Position numbers and translations under genes: made by a program. From Hathewaya proteolytica DSM 3090 (GTDB lineage Bacteria > Bacillota > Clostridia > Clostridiales > Clostridiaceae), in the NCBI RefSeq assembly GCF_900142225.1, contig NZ_FRAD01000013.1, positions 1-64,000 on the forward strand: a stretch of DNA of 64,000 bases. The letters are read 5' to 3'. Within the stretch, counting starts at the first letter, position 1. Each line of letters starts with the position of its first letter. Below the pieces are notes generated by a model. That model had not been told where the DNA came from. It ran no database searches and was given only the letters and a program-made list of their open reading frames with translations. Positions 27,917 through 36,860 of this stretch are shown here, in pieces.

Positions 27917-28495
27917 TTATTTTTCACCTAGTTTTTTGTGATTAAAAGCATTAGGTGTATTTACTGTGAGAATGCGAGTGATTTTGTTAGTACAATTCCC
28001 CCAATTATGAACTATCTTTGAGTCATAATGTGCGCTATCACCTGGATACAGCTCATACCTATTCCCATCTAGTATTAATGTAAGAACGCCTTCCAAAACA
28101 TAAACAAATTCCTCACCTTTATGCTGATACGAAGTTATATTTTCACCATCTACCCCGGGCAATATTTCAAATATTCTCGGCAACATTAATTTGTTCTCCA
28201 TATCATTGGATAAATGGTATGTAATTATTTTCGAATCAACAATCTGAAAAATTTCCTTTTCATAGCTTTTTAATACACTGCCCTTATTTTCTTTAGGTAT
28301 ACTAAAAAAATATGATAAGTCCACTCCCAAAACTGTAGCTATTTTTTCTAAAGAATCAATGGCTATGGTAGTCAGTCCCCTTTCAAGTTGTGATAAAAAC
28401 CCTATGGACAAACCTGTTTGTGTACTTAAATCTTTTAATGTAAGCTTCTTACCAGTCCTTAATTCCTTTATCTTGCTTCCTATATCTACGTTCAT
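27917..28495 (-). CDS. XRE-family regulator with C-terminal cupin
   Basis: A 192-residue regulator. Residues about 8-62 are an XRE-type HTH (LTLKDLSTQTGLSIGFLSQLERG); residues about 105-180 are a cupin (HKGEEFVYVLEGVLTL, then LYPGDSAHYDSKIVHNWGN). Such regulators often sense the small molecule handled by adjacent genes. It lies 46 bases upstream of the hypD activase gene in the same direction, so it likely controls or is co-transcribed with hydroxyproline use. Ligand (perhaps hydroxyproline or proline) is inference. Confidence 0.88.
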   Translation of the reverse strand: MNVDIGSKIKELRTGKKLTLKDLSTQTGLSIGFLSQLERGLTTIAIDSLEKIATVLGVDLSYFFSIPKENKGSVLKSYEKEIFQIVDSKIITYHLSNDMENKLMLPRIFEILPGVDGENITSYQHKGEEFVYVLEGVLTLILDGNRYELYPGDSAHYDSKIVHNWGNCTNKITRILTVNTPNAFNHKKLGEK

Positions 28496-28741
28496 CCTGC
28501 TTTCCTTTCAGTTCATTTGTTTTGTTAATACAATTATACTATTAGCCCATTAAAAAATCTACTGTTTATTGAAATTAATTTTGTAAATATGAAATTTTTT
28601 TATGAAGCTGAAATTTTTCTGTTTTAACACATGTCATAATGTTACATATTATATATTACACCTCTAATATATAACTAATATATAATTTATGTATTTTATA
28701 GAATGAGGTGAATATAAGATGATAAAAAGGATACTCAAAAG

Positions 28742-28906
28742 ATGGATACTCAATGCAAAAATTATAAAACTTTATATATAAATCTCACTGAAAATCTAAA
28801 AAAAGAAGTAGATATAATAAATTCTTCAGATTACAGTAAGAAATCCCTGGGAAAGTTCAAGGAAGCTATTGAAAATCTCGTTCATATCAATTTAAAAAAC
28901 CTTTAA
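28742..28906 (+). CDS. Possible small protein (54 residues)
   Basis: An open frame from ATG 28742 to TAA 28904-28906. The product is charged and looks helical (KKEVDIINSSDYSKKSLGKF). The nearest Shine-Dalgarno-like sequence (AAAAGG) is about 11 bases upstream; a stronger one (GAGGTGA) serves a 20-codon frame starting at 28719. It resembles Spo0E-like phosphatases only in size; their S-x-x-L-D motif is absent. Low confidence. Confidence 0.3.
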   Translation: MDTQCKNYKTLYINLTENLKKEVDIINSSDYSKKSLGKFKEAIENLVHINLKNL

Positions 28907-28958
28907 GTTTATTAGGTTATTAACTTTATAAGATCATTAATACTCTTATGATAATATA

Positions 28959-29232
28959 GCTGTGTTTGACTTTCCAGTGGTGTTTATACAATTTATAGGA
29001 GGGCGATGGCATGAGACATGCCCCTATATAAGGACTTCTAACCTTCACGTGGGGCTAAAACTCCACGTGAAGCTAAGAATTCTGTTTATGCTGTGTTGGA
29101 CTTCTCAGTGGTGACATTATATTTTTATAATTAATATTATAATGATAATTTTATTCTTTAATATAATTATCGTAGTTATTACTATTTACATTATTACAAA
29201 TTTTACATTACCACTATAATATCCAACACAGC
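28959..29232. repeat. Decayed element with three IS1595-like ends
   Basis: Ends of the 24-base family lie at 28959-28982 (type B, forward), 29090-29113 (B-like, forward) and 29209-29232 (reverse, intermediate core). The pair 29090/29209 bounds a 143-bp miniature element. The first end is followed directly by a copy of the hairpin repeat, the same order as in the B side of the IS at 38872-40639, as if an internal deletion had joined them. Confidence 0.65.
28995..29087 (+). repeat. Hairpin repeat, copy 1
   Basis: A unit of about 93 bases ending in a long imperfect palindrome at 29033-29082 with core arms CTTCACGTGG and CCACGTGAAG. It shares the segment before the palindrome (CATGAGACATGCCCC) with the copies at 30871 and, on the other strand, 40378. 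Origin unknown; see findings. Confidence 0.7.
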
Positions 29233-29271
29233 TTTTTTTATAACTTTTCTTTTTAAACAACAACTATTGCC

Positions 29272-29799
29272 CTACATAATTCTTGAAAAAATTATTTTTG
29301 CAAAGCATATGGCGCTGATTATAGCAACCAAATCAGCCATTAACGCTGCCCATAGTGTGTGCCTTATTTTTTTTATCTTAACTGCACCAAAATAAACCGA
29401 TATAGTGTAAAATATAGTTTCAGTAGTTCCCATTATAATAGAAGCTAATATGCCTATATATGTATCAGGACCATAAGTTTTTATGATTTCCGTAAAGATA
29501 CCTAGAGAACCAGATCCGGACAAAGGCTTCATGAGAATCAACGGAATAACTTCTGAAGGTAAATCTACTTTATTAGTTATGATACCCATTTTTTTAATTG
29601 CAAAATCCATAGCACCAGATTCGCGAATTAGGCCTACGGCCAAAAGCATTGCGAGAAGATACGGAAAAATTCTTATACATATATTCAAACCATCCTTTGC
29701 TCCCTCAACAAAGCAATCATAGACTTTTACACCTCTAGAGAATCCTAGGATAACTATACACAGTATTATTATTGGTATTACACATTGGCTAAAACTCAT
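29272..29799 (-). CDS. spmB: Spore maturation protein B
   Basis: About 175 residues, membrane, nucleoside-recognition (Gate) domain. Signature LMKPLSGSGSLGIFTEIIKTYGPD and the family tail are present. SpmA and SpmB are needed for core dehydration of spores in Bacillus and Clostridium. ATG 29799 is preferred: GGAGGGG lies about nine bases upstream, whereas the earlier ATGs overlap or precede that site. It follows spmA closely in one operon. Confidence 0.9.
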   Translation of the reverse strand: MSFSQCVIPIIILCIVILGFSRGVKVYDCFVEGAKDGLNICIRIFPYLLAMLLAVGLIRESGAMDFAIKKMGIITNKVDLPSEVIPLILMKPLSGSGSLGIFTEIIKTYGPDTYIGILASIIMGTTETIFYTISVYFGAVKIKKIRHTLWAALMADLVAIISAICFAKIIFSRIM

Positions 29800-29828
29800 T
29801 TTTATCATCCCCTCCCACATCTAAATTG

Positions 29829-30404
29829 CTAAAATCTTTTCTCTAGTATCTTGCAAAAGAATACCCCGGATATAGCTGCCAATGCTGTAGAAAGAATGGC
29901 CGGGAGCATTATTATGGCAGGATTAGAAGAATTGCAAGCTGCCCTTACTGATATAATTGTAGATGGTATGAACTGAATACACGTAGCATTCAATACGAGA
30001 AATAAAATCATATCATTGCTAGCGCTATCCTTATCTTCATTTAATTTTTGCATTTCCTCCATAGCTTTTATACCAGCAGGAGTTGCCGCATTTGATATCC
30101 CCATACTATTGGCGGTAAGATTCATGACCATGGCCTCCATAGCTTTTTCACTTCTGCCCTCTTTTTTAAATAGTAATTTCAAGACAGGCTGCAAAAGTTT
30201 AGATATAAACTTCATAGCACCGCTTTCCGTTAAAATACGTATTAGCCCACACCAAAGGCACATTATCCCCACTAACTCAAAGACCAGAACCACTGTTGAC
30301 TTGGCAGAGGACATAACCACATTTGTGATCACATCTCCACGGCCAGTAAGAATTCCAATCACTATACCTAACACTACTAAAATACACCAAATTAGATTTA
30401 TCAA
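29829..30404 (-). CDS. spmA: Spore maturation protein A
   Basis: About 191 residues with four to five membrane segments and the family motif NLTANSMGISNAATPAGIKAM. The best start is a TTG at 30404: AAGGAG stands about ten bases before it and the product then begins with the N-L-I-W found at the start of SpmA proteins. An ATG 36 bases further upstream gives a longer frame without a site. First gene of the spmAB pair; expressed in sporulation in relatives. Confidence 0.9.
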   Translation of the reverse strand: MINLIWCILVVLGIVIGILTGRGDVITNVVMSSAKSTVVLVFELVGIMCLWCGLIRILTESGAMKFISKLLQPVLKLLFKKEGRSEKAMEAMVMNLTANSMGISNAATPAGIKAMEEMQKLNEDKDSASNDMILFLVLNATCIQFIPSTIISVRAACNSSNPAIIMLPAILSTALAAISGVFFCKILEKRF

Positions 30405-30568
30405 ACTTACCCATCTCCTTGTTAAAATATATTCTACCAAGTTATATATATGCTAAAATAATGCACTATATATCCTTAACAAATTTAAGATATTTTGATT
30501 TCCCTTGTGTTTATTTATTAATAGTGATAGTATATATGATGTTATAAAGATAATATTAGGAGAAGATA

Positions 30569-30811
30569 ATGATTTTAAAAGACGTAATAACATATTTAGA
30601 TAGTGAAAATTATATAATCCACAATACCCCGTGCATGATTTGCGGAAGCCAACTTGAAATTGAAGGTCTATACGTGGAAACCATCTTAGGATTACCACAT
30701 CATTTATGCATATGTAGATGTCCCAATTGTGGTGAAGAAAAAGTATTTATATTCTCAGCCCCTTATCTAAAAGATGAGCTTGTAATTCCCCCTGAACATG
30801 CACTAAATTAA
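30569..30811 (+). CDS. Small zinc-ribbon protein of unknown function
   Basis: An 80-residue protein with two Cys pairs, CMIC (22-25) and CPNC (about 51-54), preceded by an extra CIC, forming a probable zinc ribbon. AGGAG lies upstream of the ATG. It is transcribed away from spmA, with 164 bases between the spmA start and this one. No family name can be given. Its terminator at 30830 supports a separate transcript. Confidence 0.65.
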   Translation: MILKDVITYLDSENYIIHNTPCMICGSQLEIEGLYVETILGLPHHLCICRCPNCGEEKVFIFSAPYLKDELVIPPEHALN

Positions 30812-30829
30812 TATATGTATAAAAATATA

Positions 30830-30867
30830 AGACCAGGTTCCATCACGCTAAGATGAAAACCTGGTCT
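30830..30867 (+). terminator. Terminator of the zinc-ribbon gene
   Basis: Ten-base perfect arms AGACCAGGTT (30830-30839) and AACCTGGTCT (30858-30867). The downstream tail is A+T-rich rather than a clean T run. Confidence 0.6.
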
Positions 30868-30870
30868 AAA

Positions 30871-30961
30871 TTTATCTGATGACATCGGGCACGCCCCTAG
30901 ATAACGACTTCTAACCTTTACGTGGGGTTAAAATCTCACGTGAAGCTAAGAAGTCTGTTTA
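30871..30961 (+). repeat. Hairpin repeat, copy 2
   Basis: Palindrome at 30906-30955 preceded by CACGCCCCTAGATAACG. This copy has no 24-base transposon end within several hundred bases, so the hairpin repeat also occurs without the IS ends. Confidence 0.7.
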
Positions 30962-30970
30962 TGTACATTA

Positions 30971-31885
30971 TTATATTTCTTCTTTAAATCCTCTACCAAT
31001 AACTTCTCGCACATCTGTTATCCTTATAAATGCTTCCGGATCAACACTTTTTACGATTTGTTGCAACTTAAAGCTCTCTTTTTTCGAAACAAGCATTAAA
31101 ATCATATTTCTCTCGGTCTTTGTATACATACCCATACCTCTTATAGAAGTAGCACCTCTTTTTATCTTTTTGCTGAGCTCCTGGGCAACATCATCTATTT
31201 TGTCAGATATGATAAGCGCCTCTTTGGCAAAATGCATTCCATCCAATATCATAGAAATTACGTGTGAAGATATGTACACAGCAATAAGAGCATACATGGC
31301 CTTTCTAAGTCCAAAGGTAGCCGCACCGCCTAATATAACAGCTGAATCTATTATTAGCAAAAATGTAGATATTGAAATAGATTTAAATTTATAATGCAAA
31401 ATATTTGCCATTAGGTCCGTACCGCCTGTGCTAGCAGAAGCTCTTATTACAACTCCTATGCCCCCACCAAATAACACTGCGCCTATAGTAGAACACAAAA
31501 ATAAATCTGGAGTTCCAAATAAGGATTGCGGTATGAAATCAGTATACCATAATGCAAATGATAGATATGCCACAGCAAAAATTACCCTAGCTGCATAGCT
31601 GAATCCTCTCTGTTTAACACTGATCAAGAGCAAAGGACCATTTACTAAAATATTGGTAAGCCATATTGGAACTGGTGCAAAAGCTTGAACTATAATAGCT
31701 ATACCAGCTAGTCCACCCATAACCATGTTATTAGGACTCAAAAACTTGTTAATGCTTATGGAGGTGATTGTACACCCTATCATAATCATTAGGTAGTCAA
31801 TCCATACGGATTTTTTTTTGTTGGTTTGTTTAATTTGAATCTCTCCCATTTCAATTGAACATCGGCTATTTTTCAGACATGACAA
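30971..31885 (-). CDS. YitT-family membrane protein with DUF2179 domain
   Basis: A 304-residue protein: five to six transmembrane helices in the YitT membrane domain (about 30-215), then a cytoplasmic DUF2179 domain (about 225-295; LIISDKIDDVAQELSKKIKRGATSIRGMGMYT). The family is widespread in Firmicutes and of unknown transport role. The start is a TTG at 31885 with AAGGAGG about 11 bases upstream; the internal ATG 36 bases on lacks a site. Downstream lies hairpin repeat copy 2, whose palindrome might end its transcript. Confidence 0.82.
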   Translation of the reverse strand: MSCLKNSRCSIEMGEIQIKQTNKKKSVWIDYLMIMIGCTITSISINKFLSPNNMVMGGLAGIAIIVQAFAPVPIWLTNILVNGPLLLISVKQRGFSYAARVIFAVAYLSFALWYTDFIPQSLFGTPDLFLCSTIGAVLFGGGIGVVIRASASTGGTDLMANILHYKFKSISISTFLLIIDSAVILGGAATFGLRKAMYALIAVYISSHVISMILDGMHFAKEALIISDKIDDVAQELSKKIKRGATSIRGMGMYTKTERNMILMLVSKKESFKLQQIVKSVDPEAFIRITDVREVIGRGFKEEI

Positions 31886-32035
31886 AAGCCGTGCATCCTC
31901 CTTTTTAAGTAATAATGCATGTACATTAATTTTATATTTTAGCTTTTTTAAGACAGCACAATTTATATTATTACATATTTATAATTAAAGTCAACGGCAA
32001 AATTATTAACATATTTAAAATTTTTTCACAAAAAA

Positions 32036-32067
32036 CACACCATTGCCTTTAATAAAACAATGGTGTG
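32036..32067 (-). terminator. Terminator of the P5C dehydrogenase gene
   Basis: Perfect ten-base arms CACACCATTG (32036-32045) and CAATGGTGTG (32058-32067), followed on the minus strand by six Us. Confidence 0.85.
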
Positions 32068-32101
32068 CAAATAAACAAATTGTTATATTGTAATTAAAAT
32101 A

Positions 32102-33649
32102 CTATAGTAATTCAGAAATTGTCTTAGCCTGTAAGAACAATAACAAGTAGTCAGCTCCACCTGCTTTTGAATCTGTACCAGACATATTAAATCCACCAAA
32201 TGGTTCAGCACCAACTAATGCGCCTGTACACTTTCTGTTGATGTAAAGGTTACCACAGTGTAATTCTCTCTTAGCAATTTCGATCTTTTCTCTGTTTTTA
32301 GAAATGAACGCACCTGTTAATCCATAAACAGTTCCGTTTGCAACTTCTATACCATCTTTGAAATCTTTGCATTTGATTAATGCTACAAATGGTCCAAATA
32401 CTTCTTCCTGAGCTAGTCTAGCATTTCTATCGATATCACCGAAGATTGTTGGAGCTACAAAGTATCCGTCTTCGCTTACTCTAACGCCACCTGCTAATAA
32501 CTTACCTTCAGTTTTTCCAATTTCAACATATTTCATAACTTTATTTAAAGAATTTTCATCTATAACGCAAGCAACATCTACGCCATATTCTCTAGCTGGG
32601 CCAACCTTTAATTCTTTAGTCTTAGCTAATATTTTTTCAACTAATTCATCGTAAACTTTTTCATCAATTATAGCTCTTGAACAAGCTGAACATTTCTGTC
32701 CCTGGAAACCAAATGCAGCTGTTACAATTGCACTTGCAGCTAAATCTAAATCCGCCTCGCTGTCAACCTGAATGAAGTCTTTTCCACCCATTTCAGCTAT
32801 AACACGTTTTATCCATTTCTGGCCTGGAGCTAACTTAGCAGCTCTTTCATTTATTCTTAAACCTACTTCAGCTGATCCTGTGAAGTTTATAAATCTTGTT
32901 AATGGATGATCAGTTAAGTAATCTCCAACTTCTCCTCCTGGGCCTGGTAAGAAGTTTACAACACCCTTAGGAAGACCTATTTCTGCTAAAACGTCCATAA
33001 ACATACCAGCAACTAATGGAGTTGTACTAGCTGGTTTTACAACAACAGTGTTACCTGCAACGATTGCAGCTGAAGTCATACCAACTAATATTGCCAATGG
33101 GAAGTTCCATGGAGCTATAACAAGTCCAGCACCTATCGGAATATACTTGCATGTATTTTTTGTTCCTGGAAGAGGTATTAAATCCATTCCATGTTCAACT
33201 TTAAGCATCTGTCTTGCATAGTACTCAAGGAAGTCAATTGCTTCTGCAACGTCTGCATTAGCTTCTACCCATATTTTTCCTGCTTCTTCAACTAGCTGAG
33301 CTGCAAACTCATGTTTTCTTCTTTTAAGAATAGCAGCAGCGTTTATAAGATAGTTTGCTCTTTCTTCAGCTGGAACGTACTTCCAAGTTTCAAATGCTTT
33401 TGCAGCAGCCTGGATTGCCTTTTCAGCTAGATCTTTGTTAGCTTTTGCAGTTGTGCCTAAAACTTCTGATGATTTTGAAGGATTGATTACAGTGATTTTT
33501 CCCTCTGTATCAATTTTTTCTCCATCGATAACTAATGGAAAGTGCTGACCTTTTCTGCTGTCGATTAACTTTAAAGCTTCTTCCATTTTAGCTCTGTCAG
33601 CTGGATTACTGTAGTTTTCTACTGGTTCATTTTTGTAAGGCATTAACAT
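32102..33649 (-). CDS. rocA: 1-pyrroline-5-carboxylate dehydrogenase
   Basis: A 515-residue aldehyde dehydrogenase, the length of Bacillus RocA. Visible elements: APWNFPLAI and KPASTTP (cofactor binding), catalytic Glu in IAEMGGKD (E286) and nucleophile Cys in GQKCSACSR (C320). It oxidises glutamate-gamma-semialdehyde, the open form of P5C, to glutamate with NAD+. The ATG at 33649 has GGGGGA eight bases upstream. Together with HypD and ProC it offers the oxidative exit for P5C. The amino acid transporter gene upstream is probably a separate transcript. Confidence 0.9.
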   Translation of the reverse strand: MLMPYKNEPVENYSNPADRAKMEEALKLIDSRKGQHFPLVIDGEKIDTEGKITVINPSKSSEVLGTTAKANKDLAEKAIQAAAKAFETWKYVPAEERANYLINAAAILKRRKHEFAAQLVEEAGKIWVEANADVAEAIDFLEYYARQMLKVEHGMDLIPLPGTKNTCKYIPIGAGLVIAPWNFPLAILVGMTSAAIVAGNTVVVKPASTTPLVAGMFMDVLAEIGLPKGVVNFLPGPGGEVGDYLTDHPLTRFINFTGSAEVGLRINERAAKLAPGQKWIKRVIAEMGGKDFIQVDSEADLDLAASAIVTAAFGFQGQKCSACSRAIIDEKVYDELVEKILAKTKELKVGPAREYGVDVACVIDENSLNKVMKYVEIGKTEGKLLAGGVRVSEDGYFVAPTIFGDIDRNARLAQEEVFGPFVALIKCKDFKDGIEVANGTVYGLTGAFISKNREKIEIAKRELHCGNLYINRKCTGALVGAEPFGGFNMSGTDSKAGGADYLLLFLQAKTISELL

Positions 33650-33968
33650 TATTTATTTCCCCCATTCACATATATATAATTTTATTTACTTACCATGCAT
33701 CCCATACCATAAACTCATTTTCCAATATATTGTATTTAAGTATTAGTAAAATATAGTTTAAGTAGCATTGAACTTAATTATAGTATATTACATTTATAAA
33801 TAATTATCAATATAAATATTTATCATAAATAAAAATTATTATTATACTGTATTTTATAAGGCATTATTTTTAAAATCTAACTCACATATTTTTTACATAT
33901 TTTTAATTACATTTAACTAAATACCATGTTTTTTAATTCACCTGAAAATATTTTATTTCAAATATAAG
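33650..33968. other. A+T-rich intergenic stretch without a gene
   Basis: No open frame with a ribosome site, no repeat and no convincing structured element was found. It must hold the promoter of the P5C dehydrogenase gene, but no clear hexamers stand out. Confidence 0.5.
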
Positions 33969-33997
33969 AAACACCCAAGTTTTATAATTGGGTGTTT
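33969..33997 (-). terminator. Terminator of the APC transporter gene
   Basis: Arms AAACACCCAA (33969-33978) and TTGGGTGTTT (33988-33997) are perfect. The U tail is short. It begins seven bases past the stop codon. Confidence 0.65.
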
Positions 33998-34003
33998 GCA
34001 TAA

Positions 34004-35428
34004 TTATATAGCTATTTTTCCAGCAATCAGTAATCCTATCATAACCACGGATATTATGGCAAATACGATCATTAGTGTAACATCTCCACCACTAACATCC
34101 TTACCATGTTCTTTTCTAGCCCATATGTAAACTAAACTTCCCACCGCATAAAGTATAATTGTGAGCCCTAGGCTGACAAATCCCACTGCATATACAACAT
34201 AAATTGTATACAGTGAAGACATAAATCCAGTGAACTTATCAAAAGCAGTGAACTTACCTTCCTCATTTTTCATTGCTACTTTAAATCCATAAAATGACGA
34301 AAGTAAATAAGGTATTAAAATCGATGTAGTTGCTATGGTGTACACAACACCATATGCCTTTTGAAACGATTCAGATAACATTGACAACAAGAATACTTGT
34401 GTGCACAATGTTGTCAAAAATAAAGATGTAACTGGGCATCCGTTTTTATTAGTCTTAGCCAATACCTTAGGCATTGAACCATCCTTTGCAAGAACATATG
34501 GCGTCTCCGCTGCAAGCATAACCCAACTTATAAATGCTCCTACTAATGATATTATAAGACCTAGCTGGGCTATAATAGCACCTGCTTTCCCAAGTAAAGT
34601 TGAAGAAAGCAATGCCGCAAAAGGTGTAGCTGATTGGCCCAATTGTTTTGCTGGGACAACTCCCATGGCTATCAATGATACCAACATGTATATCACCAAC
34701 GTTGCAACCAAGCTAACAACAATAGCCTTACTTACTATCTTTTGTGATTTTGCCCTGTCCGAAAGTACCACAGCCGCTTCAACACCCGTGAAACACCACA
34801 ATATAGTGCCCATAGAGTTTGCAACTTGTTTCATTACATTAGTAGATTCACCTGTGGACGCCAAGGTGGTCTGCCAATTTGCTACAAAAAATGTATTCCC
34901 ATTGAATACAATAATTCCAAGTACTACAGCAAGAACCATTGGAATGAGTTTTGCCACCGTAGCAACAGAATTAATTAGACCTGCGCTTTTAACCCCATTA
35001 TTCTGTATAAAATATACAATCCATAAAAATACCGATGCTAAGCCAAAGCTCATAAATTTACTCATGCCACCTGCCATATCCGAAATAGTCTTGAAGAGCA
35101 ATATTATGAAAGCAACATTTCCAAGCCATGCACTCATCCAGTAGCCCCATGCAGAGTTAAATCCCGCGAAATCACCAAATCCATCTTTGGCATATGTATA
35201 TATACCGCCTGTAAGTTCTGGTTTTTTTGAAGCGAGCATACTAAATACAAGCGCTAGGAAGATTACACCTATACCTCCTATTACCCACGCAATAAAAACT
35301 GATTGTGGATTGGCACCTACTATAAAGTCCGTAGGACTATTAAAAATTCCACCACCTATCATAGAACCAATTCCAAGCAACACAAGCATCATAAGACCGA
35401 GCTTGTTATCCTTTTGATTATTTTCCAT
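34004..35428 (-). CDS. APC-family amino acid transporter (ArcD/antiporter type)
   Basis: A 474-residue transporter with 12 or more membrane helices. The first helix has the APC motif GIGSMIGGGIFNSP; GGIYTYAKDGFG follows. It resembles basic amino acid/polyamine antiporters (arginine-ornithine type) more than general permeases. AGGAG precedes the ATG. Being next to P5C dehydrogenase, it may carry ornithine, arginine or proline; substrate is inference. Confidence 0.82.
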   Translation of the reverse strand: MENNQKDNKLGLMMLVLLGIGSMIGGGIFNSPTDFIVGANPQSVFIAWVIGGIGVIFLALVFSMLASKKPELTGGIYTYAKDGFGDFAGFNSAWGYWMSAWLGNVAFIILLFKTISDMAGGMSKFMSFGLASVFLWIVYFIQNNGVKSAGLINSVATVAKLIPMVLAVVLGIIVFNGNTFFVANWQTTLASTGESTNVMKQVANSMGTILWCFTGVEAAVVLSDRAKSQKIVSKAIVVSLVATLVIYMLVSLIAMGVVPAKQLGQSATPFAALLSSTLLGKAGAIIAQLGLIISLVGAFISWVMLAAETPYVLAKDGSMPKVLAKTNKNGCPVTSLFLTTLCTQVFLLSMLSESFQKAYGVVYTIATTSILIPYLLSSFYGFKVAMKNEEGKFTAFDKFTGFMSSLYTIYVVYAVGFVSLGLTIILYAVGSLVYIWARKEHGKDVSGGDVTLMIVFAIISVVMIGLLIAGKIAI

Positions 35429-35518
35429 GTTCTTTTTCTCCTCTCATTAAATGAGTTTTAATATAACATCATTATTATGTGCAGATTTCATGTAAAATAT
35501 TTAAATTATATCCAAAAA

Positions 35519-35554
35519 GAGCTTAAAGAGAATACAGCTATTCTCTTTAAGCTC
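35519..35554 (-). terminator. Terminator of the Cys-rich small protein gene
   Basis: Fifteen-base perfect arms at 35519-35533 and 35540-35554 with a six-base loop and a U run (CTTTTTGG) on the minus strand. Confidence 0.88.
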
Positions 35555-35589
35555 AACAAAATTAAAATATAAAGCTAACTTTCTATAGT

Positions 35590-35856
35590 TTACAGTTCAA
35601 AATCCTGGCGAAACTCATCTCTTCCATGGCAACAACATGGTCGTATTTTACAATCCCTGCAAATATATAATATTTTATCTACATTAATATATATGCACTT
35701 GCCGCATTTATTTTGAAGTACCAGGGTTCTTTTTTCTCTATTTTCGTATACTATCCTGCCGCTGACCGTACTGCAATTTTGAAAAACAACAGTTACGCAG
35801 TCTCCCACCCTAAGTTTGTCGCAAACGCATTTCATTCTTTCTCCTGAACAGCCCAT
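35590..35856 (-). CDS. Cys-rich small protein with a possible Sm-like core
   Basis: An 88-residue protein with 12 cysteines, clustered at both ends (MKCVC; CRDCKIRPCCCHG). The middle (VTVVFQNCSTVSGRIVYENREKRTLVLQ region) has the alternating pattern of a small beta barrel like an Sm or SH3 domain. GGAGG stands seven bases before the ATG. It is a monocistronic gene with its own terminator. Cys-rich proteins of this size are common in spore coats and exosporium, but this is only a guess; metal binding is equally possible. Confidence 0.65.
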   Translation of the reverse strand: MGCSGERMKCVCDKLRVGDCVTVVFQNCSTVSGRIVYENREKRTLVLQNKCGKCIYINVDKILYICRDCKIRPCCCHGRDEFRQDFEL

Positions 35857-36052
35857 TTTTCATCCTCCACGCAAATTAATTAGATTTTTTATCGAAAATT
35901 TAACATAAAGTAAAACAATAATTTATATAAGACACCATAAATGTAAGGTGGCCTATAATTTAATATATGAAGTTAATGCTAAAATGTTCATTTTTGTTAA
36001 TTAACGTGGTATACTATATTTGTTGTTTATACTTTCATAAGGAGGACATTAG

Positions 36053-36832
36053 ATGAATGCAAGCTTAGAACTTTTTTTTACTCTATTATTTTATTTTGTG
36101 ATCTACGCACATATTGGTTGGATAATGGAGGTTTGTTACGCTTATAAGAACCAGCGAAAATTTGTTAATAGAGGATTTCTTTATGGACCTTACTGCTCAA
36201 TGTATGGATTTGCAGCAATTGTCCTTATATACTCATTAAAGCCATTCCAGCACAATATAATAATCTTATATATTGCAAGTTTTTTCATAACCAGCATTGT
36301 AGAATACATAACAGGTGCTCTACTTGAAAAAATGTTTCACACAACTTGGTGGGACTATAGTGAAGATAAATTCAACATAAAAGGCAGGATATGTTTAGGC
36401 TTTTCCCTCCTATGGGGAGCTGTAGCTGTATTATTAATTAAATTTGTAAACCCACTAATTAGCAGATTGCTTAAATACGTTCTTACAACACCAGGAATTA
36501 TTATCTTATTAATAATACTAATCTTAATAATTATAGACACCATATGCACACTCATTTCTGTCAGCAACTTCAATAAATCTATGGATAAAATAAAGGAAAA
36601 CTTCATACAACTAAAGCAAAAGCTTAAGTTGCCAAATGTTAAATTTCCAAATATGAAGTTAAGCCATAAAAATAAGATTGAGCAAGAAATGTTAGAGGAA
36701 TTCACAAAAAACTCCAATAAAACCTTCGAAGCTTTACAAAAGAATTATGATAGGTTTATAAAAGTATTTCCAGATCTAACAGTGCACAAATTCAAAAGCT
36801 TTGTAAATAAGCTAAAAGATATGTTTAAGTAG
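36053..36832 (+). CDS. CmpB-like membrane protein (putative ABC-transporter type IV family)
   Basis: A 259-residue protein with about five membrane helices in the PF06541-type domain (YAHIGWIMEVCYAY; NRGFLYGPYCSMYG; EYITGALLEKMFHTTWWDYS), followed by a charged C-terminal tail of about 70 residues likely to form a coiled coil. The family's function is not established despite its name. AAGGAGG precedes the ATG. The MBL gene begins 28 bases downstream. Confidence 0.78.
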   Translation: MNASLELFFTLLFYFVIYAHIGWIMEVCYAYKNQRKFVNRGFLYGPYCSMYGFAAIVLIYSLKPFQHNIIILYIASFFITSIVEYITGALLEKMFHTTWWDYSEDKFNIKGRICLGFSLLWGAVAVLLIKFVNPLISRLLKYVLTTPGIIILLIILILIIIDTICTLISVSNFNKSMDKIKENFIQLKQKLKLPNVKFPNMKLSHKNKIEQEMLEEFTKNSNKTFEALQKNYDRFIKVFPDLTVHKFKSFVNKLKDMFK

Positions 36833-36860
36833 AATATAATATAAAAAAGAGGTAATTTTC

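Noticed and set aside
28742..28906. Spo0E-like aspartyl phosphatase
   Set aside because: Size fits, but the S-x-x-L-D motif of that family is absent.
34401..35144. Long open frame (247 codons) on the plus strand
   Set aside because: It lies antisense inside the APC transporter gene, has no ribosome site, and its product lacks sensible domains. It is a shadow of the transporter's codon use.
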